Positions 51,539 to 59,251 of a DNA stretch of 62,407 bases are shown in pieces. Source of the DNA: Candidatus Daviesbacteria bacterium (GTDB lineage: Bacteria; Patescibacteriota; Microgenomatia; Daviesbacterales; UBA10151); contig DOWS01000046.1 of assembly GCA_003519445.1 (NCBI GenBank), positions 1 to 62,407 on the forward strand, given 5' to 3'. A model generated the notes under the pieces. That model ran no database searches. It saw only the letters and a list, made by a program, of their open reading frames with translations, and was not told the DNA's origin. Made by a program: the position numbers and the translations under genes. Position 1 is the first letter of the stretch. The number at the start of each line of letters is the position of its first letter.

Positions 51539-52036
51539 ATGAATATGAGTAAATTAATTATTAAAATAACTTCTTTTTTAATAATCCCCTTGTTGATAAC
51601 AGGGCTGGTTTTTGCAGACAATGCATCTTTAAGTTTACCAAATACCAAAATAAATCCGGGCTCTTTTTACTATCCTGTAAAAAGATTATGGGAAAAAGGG
51701 CAGGAGAAATTACAATTTAGTAAACAGGCGAAAATAAATTTCTATCAGTCCTTATTAAAAACTAAGCTATCAGAATTAAATTATGTTGTAGAAAAAAAAT
51801 TTCTGTCAGAGGTACAAAGTGCCAGTGAACGGTTTGCCTACCAAGCAGGAATTTTGACAGAGGAGCTAATAAGACAAAATAAATCTGCAGATAAAGAAAA
51901 TGTTATAAAAGAATTTGAGAGATTTAGTCCATTTTTAGATACCCTACGGGATAAGTATGAAGCGAATTCCAGTTATTGGATGCTGATTCAGCATGATATT
52001 AATACTCTGGGAATACTTTCAGCGCAGCTTAAATAA
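51539..52036 (+). CDS. Secreted DUF5667-like protein
   Basis: The 165 aa have a signal peptide (LIIKITSFLIIPLLITGLVF, cleavage near ADN at ~27) and then NPGSFYYPVKRLWEKGQEKL, the P-G-S-x-x-Y-P-x-K-R-x-x-E motif of the DUF5667 family, followed by helical stretches rich in K/E (~65-160) that include LLKTKLSELNYVVEKK. Such proteins are exported helical proteins of unknown role, common in Microgenomates and Actinobacteria. It starts 1 bp after the SDR stop, so it is co-transcribed. Function unknown. Confidence 0.72.
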   Translation: MNMSKLIIKITSFLIIPLLITGLVFADNASLSLPNTKINPGSFYYPVKRLWEKGQEKLQFSKQAKINFYQSLLKTKLSELNYVVEKKFLSEVQSASERFAYQAGILTEELIRQNKSADKENVIKEFERFSPFLDTLRDKYEANSSYWMLIQHDINTLGILSAQLK

Positions 52037-52039
52037 TTT

Positions 52040-52735
52040 CTATCGAATAAATCTTTCTTGCCCAATTGGTCCGACAAACAACTTGCCTATATCTCTTGCT
52101 TTCAGATAAGTAAATAATTCATCAAAACTTGCTAATTCACCTGTGGCTTGATATCGAAAAACTCTTTCAAGTTCATCCCGAATATGGTCAACTCTGGGTT
52201 TTTCCTGAAAACCTTGATTGCCTCTCACTTCTGCTTGCCACGGAGTATCAGGAGGAGCAGCGGTATAAATAGCCATCATATATCCGGATTGTTCCATCGC
52301 CTGTACCATTCCTAGAGTGGCCCGCAAAAGCTGATGTGGTTGAGCCAAAATAACCCCGCTTAACCATCCTCTTTCTTCAGCCTGTTTCACGAAGGCCTCA
52401 TTTTCATGTCGGGTGTGAAATGCTCTCATATCGGGATGTAGAATTTTTTCAGGTGGAACCCTATGTTTTTGAGTTAATTGATTAATACACCAGCTCATAC
52501 CCGGATTTGCCTCATAAGGAGTGGTGCTGCCAACTCTTTCGCCTTCGTTATTTGTAATTGTTATGAATCCCACTTGTCTAATCATTGCCCTGGCTATTTC
52601 AAAAAGGCCGGTATAATCCCCAAAAGAACGGTTATGAAAAAAAAGCACATCAACTCCCCCTCTAGGTTGTCCACTTAAAAGCATTACAGTTGCTTGATAA
52701 AGCCTTAACTCTTCGCTAGGATTGTCTAAAAGCAT
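52040..52735 (-). CDS. DUF218 (YdcF/SanA)-like protein
   Basis: The 231 aa are soluble, without a signal peptide. The region RVPPEKILHPDMRAFHTRHE, then NEAFVKQAEERGW and GVILAQPHQLLRATLGMVQA, follows the DUF218 plan (a T-x-x-E-A helix, then a strand ending in H-x-x-R-A). An early GGVDVLFFHNRSFGDYTGLF segment would correspond to the first strand. DUF218 proteins such as YdcF, SanA and ElyC are linked to envelope polysaccharide and vancomycin tolerance, with unclear chemistry. It has its own strong minus-strand promoter. Its amino-acid style, rich in Gln, His, Arg and Pro, differs from the glycan genes around it. The family call is moderate. Confidence 0.55.
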   Translation of the reverse strand: MLLDNPSEELRLYQATVMLLSGQPRGGVDVLFFHNRSFGDYTGLFEIARAMIRQVGFITITNNEGERVGSTTPYEANPGMSWCINQLTQKHRVPPEKILHPDMRAFHTRHENEAFVKQAEERGWLSGVILAQPHQLLRATLGMVQAMEQSGYMMAIYTAAPPDTPWQAEVRGNQGFQEKPRVDHIRDELERVFRYQATGELASFDELFTYLKARDIGKLFVGPIGQERFIR

Positions 52736-52743
52736 AGTTACAA

Positions 52744-52772
52744 ATTATATCACTATAGGGTCGTAGTTTCAA
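52744..52772 (-). promoter_or_regulatory. Promoter of the DUF218-like gene (TTGAAA-17-TGaTATAAT)
   Basis: On the minus strand TTGAAA (52767-52772) and TATAAT (52744-52749), with extended -10 TGa, are 17 bp apart; ATG 52735 follows after 8 bp. Confidence 0.7.
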
Positions 52773-52775
52773 CTA

Positions 52776-52804
52776 TTGAAATAACTACTTTCTCAAAGTA
52801 GAAT
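52776..52804 (+). promoter_or_regulatory. Promoter of the C-methyltransferase gene (TTGAAA-17-TAGAAT)
   Basis: TTGAAA (52776-52781) and TAGAAT (52799-52804) are 17 bp apart. The -10 box abuts ATG 52805, so transcription should begin near 52811, where an in-frame GTG could serve as a leaderless start. It is back to back with the opposite promoter; the two -35 boxes are 3 bp apart. Confidence 0.55.
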
Positions 52805-54049
52805 ATGCCAGTGAGTAAAAAAGAAGTAGTGAAATTAGATAATTGTAGGGCTTGTGACAGTAGCGACCTATTACTTTTTCTTCAATTGGGACCGACACCC
52901 GTACCAAATGGATTTTTAAAGGCACACCACCGGCATAAGGCAGAAAAGTTTTATCCTTTGGATGTTTGTTTTTGTAAAGATTGCGGATTGGTACAATTGG
53001 CCCATGTTGTTTCCCCCAAAGTAATGTTTAAAAATTATGTATATATTCCTTCAACTTCCGAAACTATGCGTATTCATTTTACATCCCTTACAAAACAGGC
53101 AATTAAGAAAACAAATGCTAAAGAGGAAGATATGGTTTTGGATATTGGTTCAAATGACGGTACCCTTCTAAATGCATTCAAAATACAAAAAATGAAAATA
53201 TTAGGTGTTGACCCGGCGGAGAATCTTGCCAAAAAAGCCAATAAAGAGGGAATTAATACTATATGCGCTTTGTTTACAAAAGAGTTGGCAAAAAAAATAA
53301 AAAAAGAATACGGCCAAGTAAAAATTATTACAGCTACCAATGTAGTGGCTCACATACACGACCTGCATGATTTTTTGGAAGGAATAAAAATTTTACTTTC
53401 CGGTAAGGGATTATTTATTGCAGAATTTCCCTATCTTTGTGATTTAATTGAGGAAGTGGAATTTGATACAATTTATCAAGAACATCTTTCATATTTTTCA
53501 ATTTCGCCGTTTGATAAACTTCTAAAAAAACACGGTTTAAAGTTAATAGATGTTGAAAGACTCTCTGTACATGGGGGTTCGGTCAGAGTATTTATCAGTA
53601 ATAAAGGTGTAAACAGCCTTGAGGTAAAGAAACTATTGCAACTGGAGAAAAATAAAAAACTTTTGAGTCCGGAGACATACCTGAAATTCAGAAGAAAAGT
53701 AGATAAAATTCGACATGAATTGGTTCAACAGCTTTGGAGCTTGCGCCTTAAAGGTAAAAGTATTGTCGGATATGGTGCATCGGCGAAAGGGAATGTAATG
53801 CTTAATTATTGCAGAATTGGACCTGAAACTCTTGATTATATAGTAGATTCAATTCCCTATAAGCAGGGAAAATATACCCCGGGGATGCATATTCCAATAT
53901 ATCCGGAGGCCAAGTTACTGGAAGATATGCCGGATTATACATTGCTTTTGGCATGGAATTTTGCAGACGAGATTATCAAGAAACAAGCAGAGTATCGCAA
54001 AAGGGGCGGAAAATTTATACTGGCTATTCCAAAACTCGCAATTGTTTAG
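52805..54049 (+). CDS. SAM-dependent NDP-sugar C-methyltransferase (zinc-binding type)
   Basis: The 414 aa have three domains: an N-terminal zinc knuckle (NCRACDSSDLLLFLQLGPTP, then CFCKDCGLVQ), a class I SAM domain with VLDIGSNDGTLLNAF (~116-130), and a C-terminal alpha/beta domain with IVGYGASAKGNVMLNYCRIG. This three-part plan is that of sugar C-methyltransferases such as TylC3, NovU and CloU, which act on TDP-keto-sugars. It would make a branched-chain deoxysugar for the glycan. The predicted transcript start suggests GTG 52811 as the real start, two codons in. The end overlaps the convergent SDR gene by 26 bp. Confidence 0.85.
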   Translation: MPVSKKEVVKLDNCRACDSSDLLLFLQLGPTPVPNGFLKAHHRHKAEKFYPLDVCFCKDCGLVQLAHVVSPKVMFKNYVYIPSTSETMRIHFTSLTKQAIKKTNAKEEDMVLDIGSNDGTLLNAFKIQKMKILGVDPAENLAKKANKEGINTICALFTKELAKKIKKEYGQVKIITATNVVAHIHDLHDFLEGIKILLSGKGLFIAEFPYLCDLIEEVEFDTIYQEHLSYFSISPFDKLLKKHGLKLIDVERLSVHGGSVRVFISNKGVNSLEVKKLLQLEKNKKLLSPETYLKFRRKVDKIRHELVQQLWSLRLKGKSIVGYGASAKGNVMLNYCRIGPETLDYIVDSIPYKQGKYTPGMHIPIYPEAKLLEDMPDYTLLLAWNFADEIIKKQAEYRKRGGKFILAIPKLAIV

Positions 54050-54908
54050 CTAGAATTTCAATTGTTTCCTCCCATTTTAAAAATTTTAAATCAAGTATTT
54101 TTTGAGTTTTTTCCACTTTGAGTCCGCCGTATTGAGGGTATCTAATAGGACTATCTTTTAGAAAACTTTCAATACTATTTGGTTTTACAGCATTCTTAAT
54201 ACCTCTTGCTTTTTCTATTAGATAATTTGCTAATTTATAGGGGGTAAAAATATTAACGCTGGAAGTATGAAAAATTCCGGTTGATCTTTTTGCCAAAAGA
54301 GCTTTCAAAGTTTCCGTAACCTCATTAATATAAGTGAGCGTTAAATACTGATCATTAAACATAGGATAAAGTTTCCCCATATCATAAAGCTTAAGAATTT
54401 TGCGGACATAATCCGGTTTTGGAGCATATTTAGTTCTTGAGGGATTGGAAATCCGCAAAATCGCGGCATTTTTTAGGTTATTCATCACCAGTTTTTCCGC
54501 TTCTTTTTTAGTCCAGCCATACCATGATAGAAAATCAAGGTTTTCTTCCGGTGAATCGTCTTCTGAATATGGTCCCGGATTTTCCTTTTTTCCGGAAAAA
54601 ACTACATCTGTAGAAATATAAATAAAATAAGTATCGGGATGTACTGCTCGAATCAGGTTAGCGGTTCCTTCTGCATTTACGATCCAACAGGGAGCTTTTT
54701 TGTTATTCCGTTGCTCCTCCGCCGCTGTTACATCTGTAAAAGCAGCAAAATGAATGATTATTTCCGGATCGTTCAATCTGAAAAATTTTTCCAGGGATTT
54801 TTCATCCGTAATATCTAATTCGTTTACGGGGGGGGATAAGACATCCGGGTAATTCTCAATGAAATGAGAACCAACCAAACCATTACCGCCGGTGACTAAT
54901 ATGTTCAT
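54024..54908 (-). CDS. RmlD-like dTDP-4-dehydrorhamnose reductase (SDR)
   Basis: The 294 aa have NILVTGGNGLVGSHFIENYP (~2-21), ELDITDEKSLEKFF, IIHFAAFTDVTAAEEQRNNK, YISTDVVFSGKKE and the catalytic Y-x3-K in WYGWTKKEAEKLV, then the substrate part with RISNPSRTKYAPKPDYVRKI and GIFHTSSVNIFTPYKLANY. This is the RmlD family, which reduces the 4-keto group of dTDP-6-deoxy-hexulose. It lies opposite a sugar C-methyltransferase, so it may reduce the C-methylated keto-sugar. It overlaps the upstream GT2 gene by 4 bp (ATGA). Confidence 0.85.
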   Translation of the reverse strand: MNILVTGGNGLVGSHFIENYPDVLSPPVNELDITDEKSLEKFFRLNDPEIIIHFAAFTDVTAAEEQRNNKKAPCWIVNAEGTANLIRAVHPDTYFIYISTDVVFSGKKENPGPYSEDDSPEENLDFLSWYGWTKKEAEKLVMNNLKNAAILRISNPSRTKYAPKPDYVRKILKLYDMGKLYPMFNDQYLTLTYINEVTETLKALLAKRSTGIFHTSSVNIFTPYKLANYLIEKARGIKNAVKPNSIESFLKDSPIRYPQYGGLKVEKTQKILDLKFLKWEETIEILAKQLRVLE

Positions 54909-55639
54909 ATAAAAAGATTTATCTTAAATCCTAATCTGGCTAAAATAAAAAGCCCCAGTACTTTGAATGTGCCCAATGCATATTTGATACTATTTTTTAA
55001 GCTGGCTCCCCTTTTTTTACCTATATAACTCGTTTCAACAGGCACTTGAGCTATTCTGATTTTATGATAAACCGCCTGGGCAATTAGTTCAAAGCTAAAT
55101 AAATAATTATTAGAATTTACCTGATAATTTATTTTTTCCAGCATTTTTGCGGTATATACCCTAAAACCCTGATGAAAGTCATCTAAATTTACTCCCAGCA
55201 TAATTTTGTCTATATAATTTAATAATCTAATAGGTATCCATTTCCAATAATACATGCCGGATCTTAACGGATTGTCTAGAGTTGTGAAGCGGTTGCCTAA
55301 AATAAACTCTGTGCCGGATTTAATCTTTTTAATAGCCAATGGGATAGCAGAAGGCTTATATTCACCATCCGGATGAATATCAATGATTATATCTGCTCCA
55401 GCTTTAAGGGCCAGATTTAAAGCCTTTTTCATATTACCTCCATAACCTAAATTAAATGAATTACGGTATGAGTGAATCCCTAGTTTTTTCGCCAGCATAT
55501 AGGTTTTATCTTTGGATGCATCATCAACTAAGATTATCTCATCAACTAAATTTTTAGGAAAATCATGATAAAATTTCTCCAGAGTTTGGGAAGCATTAAA
55601 TGCTAAAAAAATTGTAATAATTTTTAGTCGTTTTTTCAT
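54905..55639 (-). CDS. GT2 glycosyltransferase, DPM-like (HPDG variant)
   Basis: The 244 aa contain LVDEIILVDDASKDKTYMLA, NSFNLGYGGNMKKALNLALK and the metal region IIDIHPDGEYKPSAIP, where HPDGEY stands for the usual D-x-D-G-Q. It also has FILGNRFTTLDNP and DDFHQGFRVYTAKMLEKI. It is a membrane-associated GT2 enzyme of the polyprenyl-phosphate sugar synthase type. Its closest relative in the window is at 58481, with HPDGQY. It forms an operon with the RmlD-like gene. The probable product is a polyprenyl-phosphate-linked sugar for a GT-C enzyme. Confidence 0.85.
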   Translation of the reverse strand: MKKRLKIITIFLAFNASQTLEKFYHDFPKNLVDEIILVDDASKDKTYMLAKKLGIHSYRNSFNLGYGGNMKKALNLALKAGADIIIDIHPDGEYKPSAIPLAIKKIKSGTEFILGNRFTTLDNPLRSGMYYWKWIPIRLLNYIDKIMLGVNLDDFHQGFRVYTAKMLEKINYQVNSNNYLFSFELIAQAVYHKIRIAQVPVETSYIGKKRGASLKNSIKYALGTFKVLGLFILARLGFKINLFI

Positions 55640-55693
55640 ATGATATTATTGGCAAACATTATCACCAAATCAAAAATTTGGCAAGCAAAAATA

Positions 55694-56617
55694 TTAATAA
55701 TTTTTCTCTTTCTTGTTTTTAGCAATAATTAACCCAATGGGGGACTGATTAATCAAATACAAAAAAATCTGCCAAAGAAGCACTATCATCAGTATTGGTG
55801 AGGCAATTACTAAGTAAAGCAGGGAAACATTTTTTTTAAACAAGGCTGAAGTATTAATTCTTAAAACTGCCAAAATACTGGCCACAAAACCACCTAATGA
55901 GTATTCAGGGGCTATGACACTTTGGCAAGAGAGTATCTTAAGATTATTATTTTTAAGTACTTTAATGAGTCCTTTTATCGTAAGATGAGATAAATGTCTG
56001 GGGGGGTCCAGATGAAACCAATATTTTGAAAATATTTTTGATTCTAAACTGTTATATCTGGGAAATTCAATCATAATAAGACCGTTTTTATTTAGAAGCG
56101 AGCTTGCTTTTTTAATATATTCTGCAGAATTTGAAATATGCTCCAGACTTTCCCAAAAAACCACGGCATCGAATTTTTGTTTTATTTGCCACTTAATAAA
56201 GTCTTTTTTAATGACATCTGGGTTTTTAATTTCAGCACCCGGGATGTCTAAATTAATTACCTTAAATTGATTGGATAAAGATCTACCGAATATTCCTTCG
56301 CCAGAGCCTACATCCAAAATTTTCCCTGTACTTAAGTATTTTTTTATCCATTTTTTTCTACGGGCTTGGAATAATTGATATAACATTTCTTTTAATATTC
56401 CGGTTACGCCGGGACTTTTCCAATAAATATCAGAGTAATATTTTCCAATATTTTTAGGTACAGGATAGGTAAATCCTAGAAAACAGTTGTTGCAATAAAG
56501 AATATGAAATTTTTGGTTGAGTGTAGGTAGAGTTAGGGTAGTATTTGTTTGACACTGCGGGCATCTTAGTTTATTCTTTGATTTCATCTCGTGGGATTTA
56601 TTATATAATAATTTCAA
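55694..56617 (-). CDS. SAM-dependent methyltransferase with N-terminal zinc ribbon and C-terminal membrane anchor
   Basis: The 307 aa (or 297 from ATG 56587, MKSKNKLRCPQC, which avoids abutting the divergent start) have a zinc ribbon (CPQCQT...YCNNCFLGFTYPVP), a class I SAM domain with ILDVGSGEGIFGRSL (~104-118), VVFWESLEHISN and YNSLESKIFSKYWFHLDPPR, LSHLTIKGL, and a C-terminal hydrophobic hairpin (LYLVIASPILMIVLLWQIFL). This plan is common among methyltransferases of O-antigen-like loci acting on lipid-linked sugars at the membrane. It is divergent from the GT-C gene at 56617, and the two starts touch. Confidence 0.83.
   Translation of the reverse strand: MKLLYNKSHEMKSKNKLRCPQCQTNTTLTLPTLNQKFHILYCNNCFLGFTYPVPKNIGKYYSDIYWKSPGVTGILKEMLYQLFQARRKKWIKKYLSTGKILDVGSGEGIFGRSLSNQFKVINLDIPGAEIKNPDVIKKDFIKWQIKQKFDAVVFWESLEHISNSAEYIKKASSLLNKNGLIMIEFPRYNSLESKIFSKYWFHLDPPRHLSHLTIKGLIKVLKNNNLKILSCQSVIAPEYSLGGFVASILAVLRINTSALFKKNVSLLYLVIASPILMIVLLWQIFLYLINQSPIGLIIAKNKKEKNY
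56579..56609 (+). promoter_or_regulatory. Promoter of the GT-C gene (TTGATT-19-TATAAT)
   Basis: TTGATT (56579-56584) and consensus TATAAT (56604-56609) are 19 bp apart; ATG 56617 follows after 7 bp. It lies within the 5' end of the divergent methyltransferase gene. Confidence 0.55.
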
Positions 56618-58491
56618 TGAACAAAACTATTAAATTAGTTCAAAATACGGTATTGCTTGCATTATTAATAGTTACGGTTGCTATTTCCAACTATTATCTG
56701 TTAAGTGATTCGCTGACTTTGGGTTTTAAGCCGGATGATTGGATTCTATATTTTTCCTATAAGGCTCTTGGCACGAATCCTCTTTCTCAAATTGTATCGG
56801 TTTGGGCTGAAAGGGGAATATATACCACATACCAGGTTTACTATATGGGTTTTTTGGATAGCCTTTTTGGCTTGAATTATTATTCATTTCACTTTGTTAA
56901 CTTAATCTTTAAGATTGTTGCCACCATAAGTTTATACCCTTTAATTCTCGTACTGTCTAAAAACAAGTTACTGGCAGTTTTATCCGTAATTCTGTTTGCT
57001 ATTAGTCATTCAACAGTAGGCCCCTTAGAGCTTGTTGTTAAGGGGAGCGATTATTTAGCCATCATTTGGATGAACCTTTTTTTGATAGTGTACTATCTGA
57101 TAATTGTAGATAAGCTGGTTGGATTAAAATACCACCTTCTTTTATTTATTCTTTTTATTCTATCTTTGGCTTTTTCACCAATTAGAATTTTCCCACTTAT
57201 AGTAATTCCACCTATGGTTGAAATATTTTTGATATTAAAACACTTTGATTGGACTGCAATTAAAAAGTCTTTTATCAGGCTTGTAGTTCTTTATTGGCCC
57301 TTTATTGTTTTAATTCTATATTCTCCCATTTCCGTATTAGGGAATGCCGGAGGTCCTTTTGGAGTCTTTGAACAAGTTTCAAAAGGTAATTGGTTTTATG
57401 TTTTAGCACCAATTTCAGGAATAGGTTACACTTTCATAGCCAATGATTATTGGGGTAAAATTTTCGGTTTGTTAATAACAGATAATTTTAAAAATTATCT
57501 GTATTTTTTATCAGGAGGACCCACAATTATTTGTGGAGCATTAACTGCAGCAGTAGCTTGGTCAAGAATTCCAAAACGGAAACTCCTTTTTTTTATTCTG
57601 ACTACCGCATTGAATTTTATTCTGCAAATACTTTTTTTCTTTATTGCTTTTCACCACTTAGGAATTACTTCTTCAAATGTAAATTATGATCCCTCAAATC
57701 TTTATTCAGTAATTTTTGGAGGATATATAGTGGTATCCGGTTTTATGGTATTTCTAAATTGGTTAAAATGGGGGGGGAGCGATAGAGTTTTAGCTTTACT
57801 TTGGATTGGTTCAGTTTTTTTGTTTATTTTTACTTTCCTGACATGGGTTTTTGCACCCTTGGGGACAGGATTTAGCAGTACAAGCTATTATTTGGTGGTT
57901 GCCTCAATTGGATCTTCCCTTATGATTGCAACTTTTTTAGTGTCAATCTATGAAAAGATAAAGCATCGGTTAAAATTGTTAGCTTTTTTACCATTCTTGA
58001 TTATTATCTTGATTTTTGGAATGAGTAGTCACGAGATCCGGCAGAGGTTTTCCAGTCTAAATAAGGATGGCCGTGGTGCGGTGGGACAGATTATAATGCA
58101 AGAGGAAGCAAGACGGGTTTTGAAAGATTACAAGGTGGGAGATTTAATCTTGGTTTATTTTGATACTTCGGATATTAGCGGTAATGGGCAGTTCTATTCA
58201 GAGGGATTTCTGACAAGCCTTCCTTTTTTTATGCATTTTCGTGATAACAAAATAGTTGACGGTTGCATTGGAGTAATCTTTGAAGATAGTAACATGGTAG
58301 AATTAAGGAAATTGGTTCAAGCTCAAAATGGAATAAAAGGATTTAATTACCCGAGTTTATGTATAACTGAAGGAAAAAGTAGCTTAAGAACCTTATTTTT
58401 TACTCAAGATCACTTTTATGCATTCAAAATTAAGGATAGAAAACTGATTGATATTAAAGAGAGTGTTTTGAATCAGTTACATGTTAAGTAA
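56617..58491 (+). CDS. GT-C-like polytopic membrane protein, paralogue A
   Basis: The start was set at ATG 56617 (MNKTIKLVQNTVLLALLIVT), 7 bp behind a TATAAT box; a frame to 56545 would run through the promoter. The 624 aa have about 11 helices, an early outer loop with FKPDDWILYFSYKALGTNPL (acidic D-D pair at the GT-C catalytic place), GIYTTYQVYYMGFLDSLFGL, and a C-terminal outer domain with two conserved Cys (DGCIGVIFED and YPSLCITEGK) that probably pair. It is a clear paralogue of the protein at 59252. No named family; a GT-C transferase is inferred from topology and the acidic loop. Confidence 0.68.
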   Translation: MNKTIKLVQNTVLLALLIVTVAISNYYLLSDSLTLGFKPDDWILYFSYKALGTNPLSQIVSVWAERGIYTTYQVYYMGFLDSLFGLNYYSFHFVNLIFKIVATISLYPLILVLSKNKLLAVLSVILFAISHSTVGPLELVVKGSDYLAIIWMNLFLIVYYLIIVDKLVGLKYHLLLFILFILSLAFSPIRIFPLIVIPPMVEIFLILKHFDWTAIKKSFIRLVVLYWPFIVLILYSPISVLGNAGGPFGVFEQVSKGNWFYVLAPISGIGYTFIANDYWGKIFGLLITDNFKNYLYFLSGGPTIICGALTAAVAWSRIPKRKLLFFILTTALNFILQILFFFIAFHHLGITSSNVNYDPSNLYSVIFGGYIVVSGFMVFLNWLKWGGSDRVLALLWIGSVFLFIFTFLTWVFAPLGTGFSSTSYYLVVASIGSSLMIATFLVSIYEKIKHRLKLLAFLPFLIIILIFGMSSHEIRQRFSSLNKDGRGAVGQIIMQEEARRVLKDYKVGDLILVYFDTSDISGNGQFYSEGFLTSLPFFMHFRDNKIVDGCIGVIFEDSNMVELRKLVQAQNGIKGFNYPSLCITEGKSSLRTLFFTQDHFYAFKIKDRKLIDIKESVLNQLHVK

Positions 58492-59239
58492 AATGATACA
58501 TTATAAAAATAAAGGTTCTGAAGTTATAGTGGTAATTCCTGCATATAATTCAGAGAAAACAATTGAAAAAGTATATAAGAATATACCCACAGGATTAGTT
58601 GATGAAGTTATCATAGTTGATGACGGATCAAAGGATAATACCGTAGCAGTTATAAAAGAATTAGGTATAAAGCCGATTATTCATACAAAAAACTTGGGGT
58701 ATGGAGCAAACCAAAAAACTTTATATACTAATGCAATAAATTCAGGGGCAAAATATGTAATTATGCTTCACCCTGACGGCCAGTATGATCCCCGGGACCT
58801 GCCAAAATTTATTAATGCTTTAAAAGCCGGTAAAGGAGACCTGATTTTAGGGTCGCGTTTTTTGTCAAAGGGGGTTAACGAAACTCCGGGATATAAATCA
58901 ATTTCGTTAAAATTGATAGCAGTACTTTTTAATCTAGTGTTGGGTTTAAATTTATCTGAAGTTAATACAGGATACCGAGGTTATACTGCTAAATTATTAA
59001 GAGTGATTCCCTTTATGAAAAACGGCAATGGATATATTTTTGATCCCCAACTTATTATTCAAGCGGTTTATTTCGGTTTCAAAATTGCCGAAGTGCCGGT
59101 TTCCAAAAAATATAACAAAGAGGCCATCTCGCCCAATTTTTCTAAGTCTATTCAGCACGGGTTTGAGAATATGCAGCTTTTAATAGAATATATTCTGCAC
59201 CGTCTGAAATTGAAACAGGCTACTTTTTTAACAGCTTAA
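58481..59239 (+). CDS. GT2 glycosyltransferase, DPM-like (HPDG variant)
   Basis: The 252 aa contain VIVVIPAYNSEKTIEKVYKN, VDEVIIVDDGSKDNTVAVIK, TKNLGYGANQKTLYTNAINS and the metal region VIMLHPDGQYDPRDLP. Then come LILGSRFLSKGV, EVNTGYRGYTAKLLRVIP and FDPQLIIQAVYFGFKIAEVP. It resembles the enzyme at 54905. It sits between two paralogous GT-C genes, which suggests it makes their polyprenyl-linked donor. ATG 58481 overlaps the upstream gene by 11 bp; ATG 58493 is an alternative without overlap. Confidence 0.87.
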   Translation: MLSKMIHYKNKGSEVIVVIPAYNSEKTIEKVYKNIPTGLVDEVIIVDDGSKDNTVAVIKELGIKPIIHTKNLGYGANQKTLYTNAINSGAKYVIMLHPDGQYDPRDLPKFINALKAGKGDLILGSRFLSKGVNETPGYKSISLKLIAVLFNLVLGLNLSEVNTGYRGYTAKLLRVIPFMKNGNGYIFDPQLIIQAVYFGFKIAEVPVSKKYNKEAISPNFSKSIQHGFENMQLLIEYILHRLKLKQATFLTA

Positions 59240-59251
59240 TTTAACAGGTAT

